The translations under genes and the position numbers were made by a program. From Thiodiazotropha sp040507035 (GTDB taxonomy: Bacteria; Pseudomonadota; Gammaproteobacteria; Chromatiales; Chromatiaceae), in assembly GCA_040507035.1 (NCBI GenBank), contig JBEVVR010000015.1, positions 213,901 to 277,900 of the forward strand: a DNA stretch of 64,000 nucleotides. The letters run 5' to 3'. Positions 63,975-64,000 of this stretch are shown piece by piece (positions within the stretch are counted from its first letter, which is position 1; each line of letters begins with the position of its first letter). Under the pieces are notes generated by a model that was not told where the DNA came from, did not search any database, and saw only the letters and a list, made by a program, of their open reading frames with translations.

Positions 63975-64000
63975 ATGTAACAGAGTGCTGGGTTATGTAA
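63975..64000. promoter_or_regulatory. Direct repeat upstream of the MipA operon
   Basis: ATGTAA occurs at 63975-63980 and 63995-64000, exactly 20 bases (two helical turns) apart; read with the operon it is TTACAT-N14-TTACAT. Such spacing suits a response regulator of the OmpR type. The second copy ends at the edge of the window, so further copies cannot be seen. Confidence 0.35.

Overview
The window is 64 kb of a moderately GC-rich gammaproteobacterial chromosome, read from a draft scaffold: there are two runs of exactly 100 N (38165-38264 and 39610-39709). No rRNA, tRNA, CRISPR array, transposase, integrase or phage gene is visible. Gene content (NarXL with periplasmic nitrate reductase, a cytoplasmic group 3b-type NiFe hydrogenase, pyruvate:ferredoxin oxidoreductase, PEP-CTERM protein, many c-di-GMP/HDOD/kinase signalling proteins) fits a facultatively anaerobic, nitrate-respiring gammaproteobacterium of the sulfur-oxidising (Chromatiales/Sedimenticola/Thiodiazotropha-like) type. 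This placement is an inference from gene content only.

Layout. 1-690: 3' end of a probable M48-type membrane protease. 794-11047: a nitrate respiration block, narXL - napFDAGHBC - moaA, all on +. The region before napF carries two NarL/NarP-type 7-2-7 sites and a perfect FNR box. 11054-18401: a small conserved-looking protein, a PEP-CTERM protein, an MscS-type channel, a CopD-like membrane protein, arginine biosynthesis genes argD-argF, an SH3/coiled-coil membrane protein and an HDOD protein. 19014-26374 (-): a sigma-54-type response regulator, a large PAS histidine kinase, ptsP and rppH. 26561-28217: HAD hydrolase, a small membrane protein, an unknown protein and a HIRAN protein. 28942-30972: a secreted protein with five Ig-like (He_PIG) repeats and a fibronectin type III domain, in an AT-rich setting. 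31126-33504: a Ser/Thr kinase-HDOD-GAF fusion.

33609-38107 (-): hydBGDA plus its maturation protease, an NAD(P)-linked soluble hydrogenase. It is divergent from nifJ (38504-42270). nifJ is split by an N-gap that is an assembly artefact: the 91 bases before and after the gap are identical, and removing the gap plus one copy restores the reading frame exactly. An FNR-like box lies upstream of nifJ. Nitrate respiration, hydrogen metabolism and pyruvate oxidation together suggest oxygen-limited growth.

42702-57864 is a mixed region: an orphan membrane protein, a c-heme-carrying diguanylate cyclase, an AraC regulator, a CPBP protease, a MipA/OmpV porin-like protein, a stand-alone ClpX-type zinc finger protein, an SDR enzyme, a VWA/Ig-repeat protein, an RND(MMPL)-cNMP-GGDEF fusion, a DUF502 protein and a TSUP transporter. 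58051-63881 (-) is a tight six-gene operon: MipA/OmpV outer membrane protein, membrane-fusion protein, ABC ATPase, MacB-type permease, a beta-lactamase-fold serine hydrolase and an alpha/beta-hydrolase lipoprotein. This operon is the best candidate for an undescribed system: an export machine that brings its own outer-membrane protein and two hydrolases and has no visible TolC.
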